NCBI RefSeq assembly: GCF_040802235.1
Contig: NC_133167.1
Location: 16,360,501-16,424,500 of the forward strand
Direction: 5' to 3'
From: Manis javanica
Lineage: Eukaryota > Chordata > Mammalia > Pholidota > Manidae
Length of the DNA stretch: 64,000 nt
Part shown: one piece after another, positions 11,641 through 24,660 of the stretch
How the letters are laid out: each line of letters starts with the position of its first letter
Position numbering within the stretch: the stretch's first letter is position 1
The notes under the pieces: model-generated
The model's database searches: none
What the model was told of the DNA's origin: nothing
Seen by the model: only the letters and a program-made list of their open reading frames with translations
Made by a program: the position numbers and the translations under genes

Positions 11641-14559
11641 TGAAAACTATTATCCTAGTTATGATTATTATGGTAAACCATAATTATATGTTTGGAATAT
11701 AAGTCAGGACAGGTCTATAAAATATGACTGACTTTGCTTAGGCAAGAAGAATTTACAACAGCCCAAGAACATTGGACAAGAGAAGTTCAATCTCCAACTT
11801 CACCACTGTTTCATAAATCCTACAGCTTTTTAACTTTTCCCATCTTCTTCCCAATTCTCAGCCCTTCGAGGCAGAGTAGTATATCTCAGAAATTCAGCAT
11901 AGGGGAAGAAATTCAGGGTAGGATAGAGCATTTAGAACTAAGAACTCTAGGGGGACGAGGAGATCAACTTAAATGGAAGCACATGCCCAGCTCTACAAGA
12001 GCTGACCTAGTAAGCTGACCCATCAGAGAGTCATAGGGGAGGGAGATGGTTGGACCAGGTGAGAGTGCACACTGCACTGGACCCCAGGGAGAACCCAGGT
12101 ATGGGCCCAGGTATGACCAACTCTGGTTTGAAAATGTGCCCGTTAGAAGTTTAATGGACTGTAAATAAAACAAGTATTTCAACAGTACTCAGTTGCCTCA
12201 TCTGATGAAACCTGGAAGTAGTTCCTTGTCAATCATTGTACATCATCAGTTGCCCATAAATTTCAGACATGTCAGTTGGCACTTATTGTCAACACTGGAC
12301 AACACTTCTTGGCTTTCACGTTGTTAATTCAACCTACATGTAAAAAGAGGTAAAGCTTGTAAGCCAGACATTCAAAATGTTTTCACAGCCAGTATGACAC
12401 AAATACGAACCATTCAGGCATGAGCCCTGCATCCAAAAGGACACCTTCCTTTTCCACAAACATGAGTTCAAAGGTACCAGTGCGTGTGGCTGTGTATCCT
12501 GACTGGAATTAATTTTTCTTCACACTGCTGTTCAGCACGTGCATTAACCAACAAGCACCAGCTTTATACAAAACTTGAATGCCAAGTTTAATCCTATGTG
12601 ATTGAAAAAGCTGAGCTCCACATCCCCCGAAACTGGGTTTAAATGCAAAACTCAACAGGCTTGTAATTACATGCAATACCATGATCTAGCATGACTATAA
12701 TACCATTTTACTACACAAAGGAGAATTCTGGAGCTCTGTTCACAAGAGTTAAGTGCTACAAAGATTCCTCTCTCTCTGTGGTATAAGAGGAGTACGTCAC
12801 AGCATATATTTTACCCATAATTAATTTTTATGAAACCAATCATAAAAGATAACGCATGTGATTTCCACATTTTTTACTGTGCCCTGCAGGGAGTTCTGGC
12901 AAACCAGGAGAACCAGGAACAGCGATGGGACCCACCCAGACTTCAGCATATTAGTAAGCAGCAATGCAGTGTGGGAAGTGAACTTGTTTTGGTCTGCTTG
13001 GCTGCTCTTCCCTAGGAAAGGTCCCTAAGAAAGTCCATTGGTCTATCTCGATGACTAACATCCCTCATTGTCAGAAAACCCTTGCCTCACAGCCATGCCT
13101 TACATACCAGAGATGGCCAGCGTTTCTGACTCACCACAATTCCCTTTGGGGCACTTCCACACTTCATCCTCTCTGCACAGTATGCTCTGGTGGGCCCCTT
13201 CCCCACCAAGTGAATGGGTATCACTGCTTGCAGGGACCCCTGGCAGTGCCCTGGGAGCAGAGCCAGAGCAGGAGAGAGGGACAAGCCAACAACATGGTGC
13301 CAGGTGGCAGGATGCCCACCATCCCAACATCCCGCCTCTGCTCCCACCTCCCAGAAGGAAAGCAGCCTTAGAAGTCAGGACCCAGGCAGGCTCAGCTCTC
13401 CCCACCTCATAGACCCAGAGCCCCAGGCACCTTCTCCTCCCCCAGCCTCTTCCTAGGGCAGGATTCTTTTCTCCTTCCAGACCCTTAATTGTCCCAGAAC
13501 ATCTAGTCACACCCCATTCTCTGGAAAATGGAACTACCATTACCTTTCTTAGTGTCTACAAGAGCTGTAGATCCCTTGATGGGGATGGAGTAGGGGGTAC
13601 TTTCAGTGATTCTAAGATTTATTCTCCTTAAGACAACCAAGGTATCCTTCGGGCCCTTTTCTTGCTAAAACGGAGAGAAAATACAGATTTACTCTGCAGT
13701 AGAGCTTACCACTGCATACAGAGTGTACATGTTTTTAATTCTCTGTGTAGTGAATGTAAAGTAAAATTAATGAGTCCTTTCCATGTAATCTGTGAAAATT
13801 ATTGTAGAAAACCTCCCCGTTAATCTTTTTTCTCAAATTAGAGCCCTAGTTCCTTTCCTTACCTGCCAGATAATTCTGATGAACTCCCACTAGAATGAAT
13901 ACAACCAAGTAAATGTCTTACGTAAAGCAATTTGTTTTTCATTATAAAATGCCAATTTCAAAACGGTAAATATTTATTTCAGGGACTTTATATGCACACC
14001 AACTATGGATGCATGTCTCATTTTAAATTGGTAGAAAGTTACTAATTAATGAATTACATTAAAACATTGTCTGATGCTGTTCCTTATAATGTTAGTCTTT
14101 CATGCAGGGGATGTGAACGTAAAAATACACTGGTGCTTACAGGATGTGTGTTTGTGCCAAATACATTTACCCTCCAAGAAGAGTGGCTCTTTTCAGTGCA
14201 GAGAGTGTCAAGTTTGGTGCAAAACCCAAAAATCTAGATATCACTTTTGATCCTCCAAATCACTCCATCTTCCTCTTCCCCTACTAAAATTTATTTGACA
14301 GGCTGTGGACTTTAAGATTGAAATTCCAAATGGGAAATATGATATCCAAGCCATATACCTAACAGGATCTGCCCCCACTTTCCTCCATTTGGAACACCAC
14401 TGTCTCATTTTCCGGTTTGCAATTGTCCTTCACCCCTGACTCTGGCCTCTACAGTTCTCTTTGGAAGCTGCATCCCATGCATAGGATGAGCCCTCCTGCT
14501 ACACACAAGCACAGAGCCAGACACTTAAACTTAGAAAGACTAGATTGTGGCTTTTTCTC
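11641..14559. other. Unassigned intergenic sequence, partly GC-rich, with possible conserved non-coding parts
   Basis: No coding gene recognised. Several overlapping frames at 13051-13540 reflect a GC-rich, stop-poor stretch rather than a gene. The AT-rich part 13680-14110 is free of obvious repeats and includes clustered TAATTA-type motifs at 14043-14064. Confidence 0.4.
14043..14064. promoter_or_regulatory. Cluster of homeodomain-type ATTA motifs
   Basis: Three ATTA/TAAT cores within 22 bases (TAATTAAT, GAATTAC, CATTAAAA). They lie in a repeat-free AT-rich stretch that could be a distal enhancer. The assignment rests on the motif only. Confidence 0.25.
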
Positions 14560-14650
14560 AACAGTGGAGCATCTCAGACCTACTAAATCAGAATTTCTAG
14601 GAGCAAAACCCTAGCAATCTGCCTTCCACAGGCAACCCAGGAGGCTGTGT
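14560..14650. repeat. MER5A-like hAT-Charlie fragment
   Basis: gacctactaaatcagaattt followed by ctaggagcaaaaccctagca matches the middle of the MER5A family (cctactgaatcagaatctc... gcaatctg). Termini are not preserved. Confidence 0.6.
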
Positions 14651-15929
14651 GAGCACAGGAGGGACAGGACGGGAGGCCATGGTGCTCTGGCTGAAAGTTG
14701 TGAAGGGCATTGCTTTCTGATTTGCTTCCCGTCTGACCACAATGTGAGGATCTACTTGAAAGGACAAGGCCTTCACAAAGCCAATGGTTCCAGAACCGGA
14801 CATCAAAACTCAGTAAGTAGGCTTAAGAGAAGAGGCAAGGGTTTCCTTCCTCCTTGTGAACAGAGGCCCCTTAAGTTCGACTCTAAGTAATGTAAAGATT
14901 TCAGGGGGTGCTCCTAGGTGTGAGATGAGGGAAACTGCCTTTGATACAAGCTGGAGCCTGTGAAGTGAGGCACCAGAGACCGGGCTTCTCCTGCTACAGT
15001 CACAGCTGGCCACCCACAGTAAGTATGGTGTGTACCCTCTTTGTTGTCCCCAACAAACCTGCAGTAACATCTGAATCACATACTCATCTGGTCTCAGCTG
15101 TGGTCCAGGGAAAGAGCTGTGTCTCCCCTTGGTCGACAGGGAACAGGGCCCAGGGGCTAACAGGTGATAACAACCAGAAATGTTCCCCAGGAGGAAGACA
15201 AACTTGCAGGGACAAGAGTCGGAACTGGGAGGTCCAGGACTTCCTCCCTCCATACAGAGCACCCTCTTCAGATAAACTCGGGGTGCAGATGTACTCAGAG
15301 AAAAAAGGGAAAAGCTATAAAAAACTGGACGGGAGGTAGGACCACGAAGTAGAGATGCATGTGGCCATCCCTCAAGAAGAGATCATCGAAACCCCTGAGA
15401 GGGGAGATCTCACCTTCCGCAATGAACTTCCAGAAGAAAAGGAAGGAGAAAGGTTGGGCAAGGGTTAGCAGAGCCCATGGAATATAACTACAGTGCAAAT
15501 GAAGCTCAGGAACACGTGAAACCCCAGCTCCCCACCAGTGAGGAAGCACGAATGAGCGTCTATGTTGGCCGGACCAGGGAGCCTCATTCAGGCATTTCTG
15601 CTCCCCCAGCATGAGCTAAGGGGTGATTTTCTTCCCCAAGCACTGAGGGTGCAAACAGCCATGGCTGAACCAAGTTGATCTTAAACAAAAGTGTTACACC
15701 AATTACTTTAGCAAGTGCCAGAGAAGAGAAGAGAGGAAGTAATTATTGGAGTTCTAACCAGTCCTAGGAAGGGCTGTCCAGAAAGGATCTCCTGTGGGTG
15801 GAAGGGAAAAGGACAAGCCCCAGTGAGTAGCGGGCAGTTACAGGTGGAGACGGCCATACAGGTACTCCATACACCCATCATTTGAACCACATTAGCTGAA
15901 TCTTCCTAACGGTCTGTTTCCTTTTCTGC
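14651..15929. other. Unassigned intergenic sequence
   Basis: No gene or repeat recognised. The 132-150 codon frames at 14810-15339 overlap each other on both strands and carry no known domain. Confidence 0.4.
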
Positions 15930-16115
15930 TCTGCAACCTCCTTCCCTAAGCAACTCATCCTGCTCCTAGAGTTGTTTTCCTTATGCATAAATCTGACCAT
16001 ACTGCTCTCCAAGCGAAAATCTCTTCAGTGGCTCCCCACTGCCTTCAAAATGGTGTCTGATCACTCCTGAGCACAGCACTCAAGGCCTCCACAATCCCGC
16101 TCAACACCACAGTCC
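15930..16115 (+). repeat. LINE-2 relic, sense
   Basis: aaatctgaccatactgctctcc, aatctcttcagtggctcccc, actgccttcaaaatggtgtc and ctcaaggcctccacaatccc correspond in order to the L2 blocks around aaatctgatcatgtcac, cttcagtggctccccattgc and acaaggcccttcatgatct. Confidence 0.8.
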
Positions 16116-17429
16116 TTTTCCCGTCCTTGTCTGTCACTGGCAGAGTGACTGTCTTTCTCAGAAGACAGTCTGAGGCCCCTTCAATGGCAGGAAGGTGCAG
16201 GGGTACTGCGCCAACAGCAGCGTAGGCCCTGTGCAGTGAGCGGCCTTGTGGGCAACAAGGCCTAGCAGTGAACCCCAGGTGCCCACAGGAGAGCATCCCC
16301 AGGACAGGAAGCATCAATAGCAGGCATTCGACATGTGGCTTAGCTCTGGCCATGGCTGTGGCCTGTAGCAGCCATGGGAAGACACCTCACAGATCTCCAA
16401 GTTCATAATTCCCCAAGGGCCCCAGCTGCTGCCCTCAGATATGTAACACCACCTTTGCACCAAGGCCACACTTTCCAAGGGCTGCTCCCGGCCAGTGACT
16501 AAGCATGGCTGGGATGCCGAGGCCAGTCCCTTCCTAGAGCAGTGGCTGGCTGGGCTCTAAGACTCCTCAGCATCCTTGCTGAACCTTGAACCTTTTCTGC
16601 TGCATGGCCATGGAGGGGAGCACCACCCCACCTCCCCCGCTACCTCGCACACGCAGTCAGACTTGCATCACAGGCAGACACCCTCCCACCCTGCCCAGTT
16701 CTCTCCCCATTTTCCCTCTCACAGATGTTTCCCTCAATAAAATGTTCATATATTTAATCCCATCTCAGTGTCTGTTTCCCCCAGACTCAGATGACACAGG
16801 TCTCAAGAAGGAGACAACAGCAATGGTGGAACCTAGGACCCTGAATCCTTCACTCTTTCATCCCTGGAACATCCATGGAGAGTTCACTGCGCACCTGGCA
16901 GTGTTGGGTGTGAAGGACACGGTGGCAGTGCTCCCAGCAGGGGACAGGTGGGGAAAGGGACCTTAAGTCAGGTCAGAATCCACCAGTCTAAGCAGAACCC
17001 TGGACACTGCCCAGAACCTAGCATGGCTCCACCTCGGACCCTAACAGGAGAGAAGACAGAATACCACTCCCACTGCAGAACATTCTGCACCTTTAGTAGA
17101 ATGGCACATACATGAGGAAAACGTAGTCAAATTTGATGGACAGGACCCAAGTACAGGTAAGGCAGAAGAGGAGACTGAACGATTAGAAACCATATAGGAA
17201 GTAGACCCCAGCATAAACCCAAGTGTGAAATCAAGCTGAAGGATTGCAACAGTTTACTTACCACAGACTTCATCATAAAAACCCATAAAGTCACTGTCAA
17301 TCAGGTGCTCTTGTTGAAATCTTTACAAAAAAAAAATCAATTTAGACTTTAAATGAAAATGAATCCTGTGGGATGAGAAAACATTGTTAACCGCCAATGT
17401 CACCTAAAGGCAGCAAACAGGGATTCCCG
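16116..17429. other. Unassigned intergenic sequence
   Basis: GC-rich at 16100-16700, otherwise unremarkable. An open frame of 126 codons at 16586-16966 lacks a known domain. Confidence 0.4.
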
Positions 17430-17680
17430 TGCCTGCACTTGACTGAAGATTAAGATGCTGACAGCAAGTTTATTAAACGAAATCATTGTAATAATGCACC
17501 CAGCTAACCCTGCAAAGCTCTGCTCTGCGATACATGGTGGGTATCATTTAACTAAGAGCAGCGAGCTGCTGGGCCTTAATAATCAGGCTGATCTGCCCTT
17601 TCATTACGGTCTGGGGGATGTGACAAAAAGGAATTGCAAAACGATCTGAAGACAAGTTGGAATAGATGAGTGACAGCAGG
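17430..17680. promoter_or_regulatory. Candidate conserved non-coding element (enhancer-like)
   Basis: The stretch has no repeat signature, balanced composition and several developmental transcription-factor-like words: attgtaataatgca at 17485, ccttaataatcagg near 17575, tttcattacgg near 17600 and attgcaaaac near 17633. A 64-codon open frame crosses it, as often seen by chance in constrained non-coding DNA. Constraint is a guess from appearance; no alignment was possible. Confidence 0.3.
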
Positions 17681-20600
17681 AGAGTCTCTTTATCCCATCA
17701 AGGAAATCAAGGGGCCTAAAAGTTGTTAAATCTCCACATCTGTCACTGGGTGGTTAAACCCCCCAGAGAGCTTCTAGGGAAACAGGAAGAGAACTGAAAG
17801 AGAAACGTGGGGCTTAGGCCAGCCTCCTCAGGCCGACATGGGGTCGGAGCACAGTTAACTCAACCAGATGTCAGAAGTCAAAGGAGTTTTTTAATGTCCT
17901 TCCAGTTGGGGGATTACCGCCGACAGAGCCAGCTGCAAGCAAACCATGGCTGGAGCAGCACCTGCTCTCTGCAGCTCTCTCCCTTCCCTTTCACGTCCTG
18001 AGACCCCCTCCCCTCCCCTGTTCTAAAGGTCCCGTCCAGGACCTAACGGAGCAGGGGAAGAAAGGGCAGCTGTTAAATGTTCCAGGTGATCCTCCTCCTC
18101 TCCATTACCACACACCACCAAAGTGGGTGCTCACTAACTAAATTTCTAAAAACAGGGGCATCTGAATTGACCTTGTCCCCTGTCCTGCACCATTATCACC
18201 CTCCAATATCTCCAAACACTTAGTGCAGCTGCGCTGTGGCTGGCCTTCATCTCTGGTGCATTGGAGGAATAAAGGAAGAAGGGTGGTCTCCAGGAATGGG
18301 CGAAGCCAGTATGAAAGAGAGGCACGCAGGCCCAGGAGATATCATGATGGCGAGGCAAGGACAGTGAAGACAAAGGGGTGCCATGGGTCAAAGTAGGTGC
18401 TGAGGATAGCGACCACTAACATGTATCTCATATGTATGTGATATGGGCCAAGGAGAAGGCAGATGCCTGGGAACATGTATACACCTAGATTTGTATCTGT
18501 TTTTTTTTTAATTTAAAATTAATTTTTAATTTTATATTACATAATCAAAACGAGGGCTGGTTTGTGATGACACAGGCTTACACCTAAAAGATGATACTTC
18601 CCTGCACTTTGGTTGATACATTCCAAACACATCTGGTCTTCCCGGACATCCCCAGTATAGTCTCTAAATACCATAATATTTGCTACAAACCCAAAGTAGA
18701 AAAATTAAGACAACCTGGTGTCACAGCAAACTTTTCAAAGGGTCTTAATCTTAAAAGTAGAATGGTTTACATTTTTTTTTTTTAAGTGGAAAGGGCTGAA
18801 AGCAAATAGCTCCTCAAACAAGGGACAAAGGCTGGAAGGTCACATTGCAGACAAGGGCAGCCAGCGTCCAGGTCTCCACCCATCAAGTGCTGGATTCTTT
18901 CCACTATAACCTGGCCTGGCCTCCAAAAAAAAAAAAAAGACTCACTTTTCAAGTTCTCAATATTTTGACTCTAAAAGTTTTCTGGGACAGTAAAGCCTTG
19001 TTTAATATTTTTTTAACCAGACTATTTTCCCCAGAGCCTGTTCTAGTCCTCTCTTGTCCCCCTCTGGCCCCCCCACATTTGATTCAGGCCTCTGGATTTA
19101 TTTAGTCATAGTTGGAGGCAAGAGAGAGGGGCGGAGATGGTGTAATAGCATCTCTAATAAGCATAAGCTGGCTGGTGGCTAAATCTTTTTCAAGATTTGA
19201 AGCTTTTGCTGTCTCCCTGCTTTTCAGTCAAATTACAGGGGATGATGTTTTGGATGGTTAGGTCTGTGATGAAACTGGTCGTAGAAGCTATTTCAGAACC
19301 ACAGACCTGCCATAGATACTCCATCTAAAACTATTTCAACTCGTTATGGCCTTCTGCACATGTCAATATTCTCTCCTTTATGAAGGTAATCAATAACTAA
19401 CAAGAAAAAAGCAGATCTTGGTGAAAAAATATGATTTGGCCATCTTGGCTATATAAAATACGGCTTCAGTTCTGCAACCTTCAATTGCATTTTTTGGCCC
19501 TAATTAGTGGGGCTTTGTTCTATGTATCTATAAGCTGACCTCTAAACTGTTTTTGTTCTGTGTTTGCTTTTGACATTGAATTTTTTCATTCCCAGGCATG
19601 CCAAGGATGCCATGGTAGACGGCCAAAGTTCACACAGCATAAAGATTTGATTAACAGTCTGATTTAGTTTGATCATTAGAGAACATTAAATCAGTTCTTT
19701 TAGTCCCAAATGCCCATTTTCAGGTCTGCAAGACCCCATGTAGCTCTGAAAATCAACCAATACCCTGTACAAGGGAAGAGACCTTGCCTAATTGTTGTTA
19801 ACAGAAATGAACTATTACAAATGAGTTACCATGTGCTTTTGAATTGATTCATACCTTACTCTATGCAGAATTTTCCAGAGCAAACCTTACACAGTGATCA
19901 CAACAAAAGAAAATAATTGGCTTGGATGGTCTTTTCCTTGAGCCTAATGAAAGCTAAAATAGGTACAGTATTTAGAAAATGGTCCAGAACTGTCTCTGTA
20001 ATCCTTGAGGCAGCTGCTTGCTCCCCCCTCTGTTCTCCCCAGTACTCCTGATACCCATCTCTACCTGGTAACCCAGAGAGAGAAATAGATTCAAAGACAG
20101 CTACATCATACCTACTTTTGGCAAGTGAGATTGCTCTTTCCACTTGAACCCTTAATAACGCCTTCAGGGAGCTTGTTTCCTGCCCTGAATTCACTGCAGA
20201 TTGGGTATAATAAAGAGTGTAGGAAATAGCAAGTAAATGTCTTTAATACCATGTCAGAGAGGCAGCGACATCCCGGAGAGGATGAGCTACTAGCATCTAA
20301 AGCTGTGATGAATGCTCTCCTTCTCCAGCTGCGCATGAGGTGCTAGACAAAGAGAAATCTTTGGAAGTATAAATAAGCCAATAAATGTGAACATGCTCTG
20401 TAAACGATAAGGCATACAAATGCTTATTGTCATTGTTACTTTGATAAATATAAATGCAGAAGTTCTAAGAGGCTCCTTTGTGAGGGACAAGACATTTACT
20501 TACAGGAGACCCAAGAATTGCTCATTCTGTCCTCTACCGGCTTATGTTATAGTCCTTCCTAGGAAAGGCCTGAGATCATAGGGAAGTCATTTTTTGTCCT

Positions 20601-21289
20601 TTGGACTTCCACAGCTGGCTGAATCTGATGATTTGCAGGGCTCTCTGAGACTGAGCAAACCAGTAGGAGGAAAGGGTATTCTCAAGCATACAGATTGAAG
20701 AGGAAAATCCCCCAACTTCTTATATGTGACCAGTAAGAGAATGGGAACATGCCAATGGTGTGCTGGTAAATGTTCAACAATTTCTCTCTGGGAAGAACAA
20801 AAAAAAATGTGTGTAAATATGGCTATACTACATATATATAGATTTAATATAAATTTTACTGATACAAAGGGTTATAGCACAGAGTTATCAATAATAAGAA
20901 AGTATACAGCACTCATTACTATAAATTCCATATAGTCAATAGACTCACACAATGTTTTGTTGATTTTTGCAAGAATTCTTGCAGAGTCCTTTGGTACAGA
21001 GTGGTGCCCAGATCTTTAACTTAAGATTTGACAGAATCTAGTTCCTACCCCTTTGCCTCCATGGTTTAGGAGCAATGCAAATATCAGAATTACCGTAAGT
21101 CATAGGGGTCTTAATTGGTAGACTAGAAAGATGGCATGGCTCTTCCATACAGCCCAAGGCACCCTTGGGTAAGCAAGGTAAGGGCATGGAAGACCAGTCT
21201 CACATGCAGCTGAGGAAACCCTCCTACTGATATTTCCTGCAACCTCAAAATATTATGAACATCTAAACACCCAAATATAGGGAAGTAGT
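17681..21289. other. Unassigned intergenic sequence with low-complexity runs
   Basis: No gene recognised. A/T-only runs lie at 18501-18540, T-runs at 18770-18783 and an A-run at 18926-18940. The part 19140-19480 is repeat-poor and could be conserved. No clear mobile element ends were found. Confidence 0.4.
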
Positions 21290-21530
21290 AATCATCATGA
21301 AAAGTCTGCGAAGAGTAGCTTTAGAACCAGAGAGATCGGGGTTAAAATCCCTGCTCTCCCACTTACTAGCTGTGTGACTTTGATGGAGTTGCATCATGTC
21401 TATGAGCCTCCATTTCCTCTGAGCCTCAAGAGAGGATAATGTGTTTACCACCTCTTAGGGTTGTCCAAGGATTAAATGTTTTATGTATATAATAAAGCAA
21501 TTAGCATATAGTAAATACACAATATATATT
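21290..21530 (-). repeat. MIR relic, antisense
   Basis: ttactagctgtgtgactttg, then gcctccatttcctctgagcc, ttagggttgtccaaggatta and ttagcatatagtaaatac follow the reverse complement of the MIR consensus over almost its full length. Confidence 0.9.
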
Positions 21531-21624
21531 AGTTTTTTTTAATGAAATAAGAACCCTCTATAGTTAAGGAAGAAAAGTATAAAATACAATTTTAATTATA
21601 TTTCTGCAGTATATTAGAAAAAAT

Positions 21625-22045
21625 GGCTACAATATTTTGTAGCTCCACTCACTAAGAGAGAGAGTCTATTTCTCCATCTCTCAAATACAGCTTGACGTGT
21701 AACTGCCTTTGGTCAAAGGACTATTAGCAATGTGACAGAAGCAGTCTTGATAAGTATTTGCACAAGGACTTGATAATTGCTTCCCCTCTTGTTGATGGGA
21801 GCCCACCATGTGAACTGCCTACTGGATAATGAGGGGCAGGTGGCCATCATATCAGTGCCATCATATCCACTGCCAGACATGGGACTGAAGCCAGCCTAGA
21901 TTATCCAGTCCCAGCTAAGAACAGAAGAAACATCTATCTGGCCACAGAACCATGAGCAAATAAAATGTTCACTCTTTTAAGCTACTGAATTTTGTAGCTT
22001 TGTAAGAATTGTTTGTTATGTAACAAAAGCTAACTGATAAAGTTT
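21625..22045 (+). repeat. MLT1-type MaLR LTR (ERVL-MaLR), solo
   Basis: Over about 420 bases it has the features of a MaLR LTR: the middle block cttcccctcttgttgatggg, the gccagacatgggactgaagcc block, a polyadenylation signal (caaataaaatg at 21957) and the ending aagctactgaattttg... gtttgttatgtaacaaaagctaactgat. No internal viral genes accompany it. Confidence 0.75.
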
Positions 22046-22260
22046 GATTACAGCTATGTAAAAATATTCACTCATTTTAACAAGATCTAGGGGATACTGA
22101 GATAAAGACCCCTGCCCTCAGTTGCTCATAATGCTCATAATCATTTAAGTGAGTCACAGAAATAGATATTACAGCTCAGTATAATAGTTGCCAAAATGTC
22201 AGGGTGGTGTTAGGTCATTTTTTTTAATGTCCTCTTTTATTGTGATCAGTTTGTTCATAT

Positions 22261-23055
22261 TTTTTTTTTTGAGGGCATCTCTCATATTTATTGATCAAAT
22301 GGTTGTTAACAACAATAAAACTCTGTATAGGGGAATCAATGCTCAATGCACAAACATCAATCCATCTCAAGCCCAATTCTCGTCAGTCTCCAATCTTCCG
22401 AAGCATAACGAACAAGTTCTTACATGGTGAACAAATTCCTACATAGTGAATAAGTTCTTACATGGTGAACAGTACAAGGGCAGTCATCACAGAAACTTTC
22501 GGTTTTGATCATGCATTATGAACTATAAACAATCAGGTCAAGTATGAATATTCGTTTGATTTTTATACTTGATTTATATGTGGATCACACATTTCTCCCT
22601 TTATTATTATTATTTTTTTTATTTTTAATAAAATGCTGAAGTGGTAGGTAGATGCAAGATAAAGGTAGAAAACATAGTTTAGTGTTGTAAGAGAGCAATT
22701 GTAGATGATCAGGTGTGTGCCTGTAGACTAAGTGTTAATCCAAGCTAGACAAGGGCATTAAAACATCCAAGGATGCAGAAGATTTCTCTCAAAACAGGGG
22801 GGGTGAGGTTCTAAGCTTCACCACTGTTGATCCCCGATTTCTCACCTGATGGCCCCCCTGCGACTGTGCCTGTCTTAGGTTGTTCCTCCCTTGAGGAAAC
22901 TTACCCGTCTCTGGCTAACCAGTCATCTTCCGGGGCCATACAGGGAGATGTAAAGTTGGTAAGTGAGAGAGAAGCCATATTGTTTGAAAAGGTTAGCTTT
23001 TTACTTCTTTGCAGATTTATGCCCTGTGGCTTCTATGCCCAGCATTTGTCTTGAG
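22261..23055 (-). mobile_element. Young retrotransposed element, antisense, with T-run and 9-bp target-site duplication
   Basis: A T-run (22261-22270) starts the insert, and its 795 bases are flanked by TGTTCATAT at 22252-22260 and 23056-23064. The body contains short internal repeats: ttcttacatggtgaac and attcctacatagtgaa variants at 22414-22470. It has no long open frame and looks 5'-truncated at its right end. I recall the sequence as an abundant family in pangolin assemblies, possibly an L1 3' UTR or an LTR-derived unit; this is memory, not a search. It lacks the heavy decay of the surrounding L2 and MIR. Confidence 0.7.
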
Positions 23056-23064
23056 TGTTCATAT

Positions 23065-24139
23065 ACTTTTTAAAATTAAGTTTAAAAGCAGTGACTGAAA
23101 ACAGTTGAGCCATTCTCTGTCCAGAGTAGAAGTTCCAGGAGACAAGGAGACATAAAATCTTCCCGTGTGCACCCTCGTGAATCTGAAGGAGAGAGCCATT
23201 ACCTTGAACGACCCCCTATCAAAGTCAGGATTTGTGGATTTACCCCAAGTTATCTACATTATCATTTCAATTAAACATATGGCTGAGGAATCTAATGAAG
23301 AGGCTTGAGGGATGGCTGTGGAATCAATAAAGTCTTTCTGGACTTATCGATTTAGCATTCTCTATGCAGTAGAATTGATTTATGTCCTCAGATTTATTTT
23401 GATAACTCAATGATAACTCCACTATTCCTAAATTAATGTCATCTTTTCTTCAGGCCAAAATTTTTTCTAGGCAAGAAAAAATCTTACATCAAACTAAACT
23501 GATTTTGCTAAGTAATTCTGTGGCTAACAGGATACCATAAATCAAAGAGAACCTTGTATTACTATAATTGTAAATCATACTTGGCATGGAAATGTACAAC
23601 AGCATTTATTTGTCAGAATTGAGATGGTATCATGCAAGGCCTCTTCCCTGTCAAAATTAATATCTTTCAACATAAACCCTATTGTCTAATGTGCAGTTTC
23701 TTAAATGCAATAGGTGTTTTAAAGCTACATTAATTTCGTATCTCCCCCATTCCTAGGTTTCCAGAATGTGTCGAAATGGGTAGGTCCCAATTCCTAGTTA
23801 GCATGAGTTTATTGAATGAGATAAACCATTGTCTTTATGCAAGGAATATTCATCTCAGGCATGCACAGACAAGACAATTAGTCAACATCACATAAATGGG
23901 AATATTTGCAAATTTGGGGGGAAAATATGTATTTTCCAACAAAATTATAAACTAAAAGGGAAAACAGGAATATTTCAATACAGGGATCAGAATGGGTAGT
24001 CCAGTCGATCATCAAGTCCTTTCAAGTCCACCTCGTACATCTCTCTGACATCCACTCAGTTCTCTCTGTCCACACAGACTCCACACTGCGCAGGAGACAG
24101 GACCGCAGCAGCCTCGCAGCTTCTCTCCACCGCTCTGCT
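23065..24139. other. Repeat-poor AT-rich intergenic sequence, possible conserved element
   Basis: No repeat or gene recognised. The section 23260-23760 contains words such as taaattaatgtca, gtaattctgtggctaac and attgtaaatcata and might be constrained non-coding DNA. No alignment could be made. Confidence 0.3.
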
Positions 24140-24660
24140 TTTGTCAACTCACTTTATAAACTGCAGCTAGATGGATTTTTTTAATCCAAAAATGTAAAGC
24201 TAATCATGACATTACTGCCTACGCCCTTTCCTTGGCTCTCTGAATAAAGATAAATAAGTTATCAAAGCAGTCTGTAAGACCCTTCCTGTCTCTCCCACTC
24301 CTCTGCCCCTGCCCCTGCTCCAGCCGAGCTGGGCTCCTCTCAATACCTCCAGGTCTTCAAGTCCCACACACGCGCTGGTCCCTCTGTCACCCTCTCTTTG
24401 CCAAGTTAATCTTCACCATCTTGTAGCTCAAATGCCACTTCCCCAGAAGGCTTCTCCGTGCCCCTAAATGGGTTAGACCCTATGCCAGGCTTCCCTCAGC
24501 AACCTGCCCTTCCCCTTTATAGCCCTTTGTGATGCTCTGTTTTCTGTTATCCCTGTTAGACTGTAGTTCCTTGAGGATGGGGACATCTGCTTACTCTCCA
24601 CTCCCCTGTCCCTGCCAGCACCTGGCACATGTCTGGCTATTCTTGGCTGAGATGTGGCAT
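24140..24660 (+). repeat. LINE-2 relic, sense, extended 3' part
   Basis: The order is that of L2: gtaaagctaatcatgacatt, ctgtaagacccttcctgtc, tagctcaaatgccacttcc, aggcttctccgtgcccc, gttagactgtagttccttgag, gatggggacatctg and ctgccagcacctggcacatg. Moderately diverged and one of the best preserved L2 copies in the window. Confidence 0.9.

Noticed and set aside
13051-13540. Stack of five overlapping open frames of 80-146 codons
   Set aside because: Mutually exclusive frames on both strands in a GC-rich stretch, none with a known domain.
18490-18545. Near-palindromic A/T-only stretch as a possible origin or matrix attachment site
   Set aside because: Short low-complexity A/T run with no further supporting sequence.
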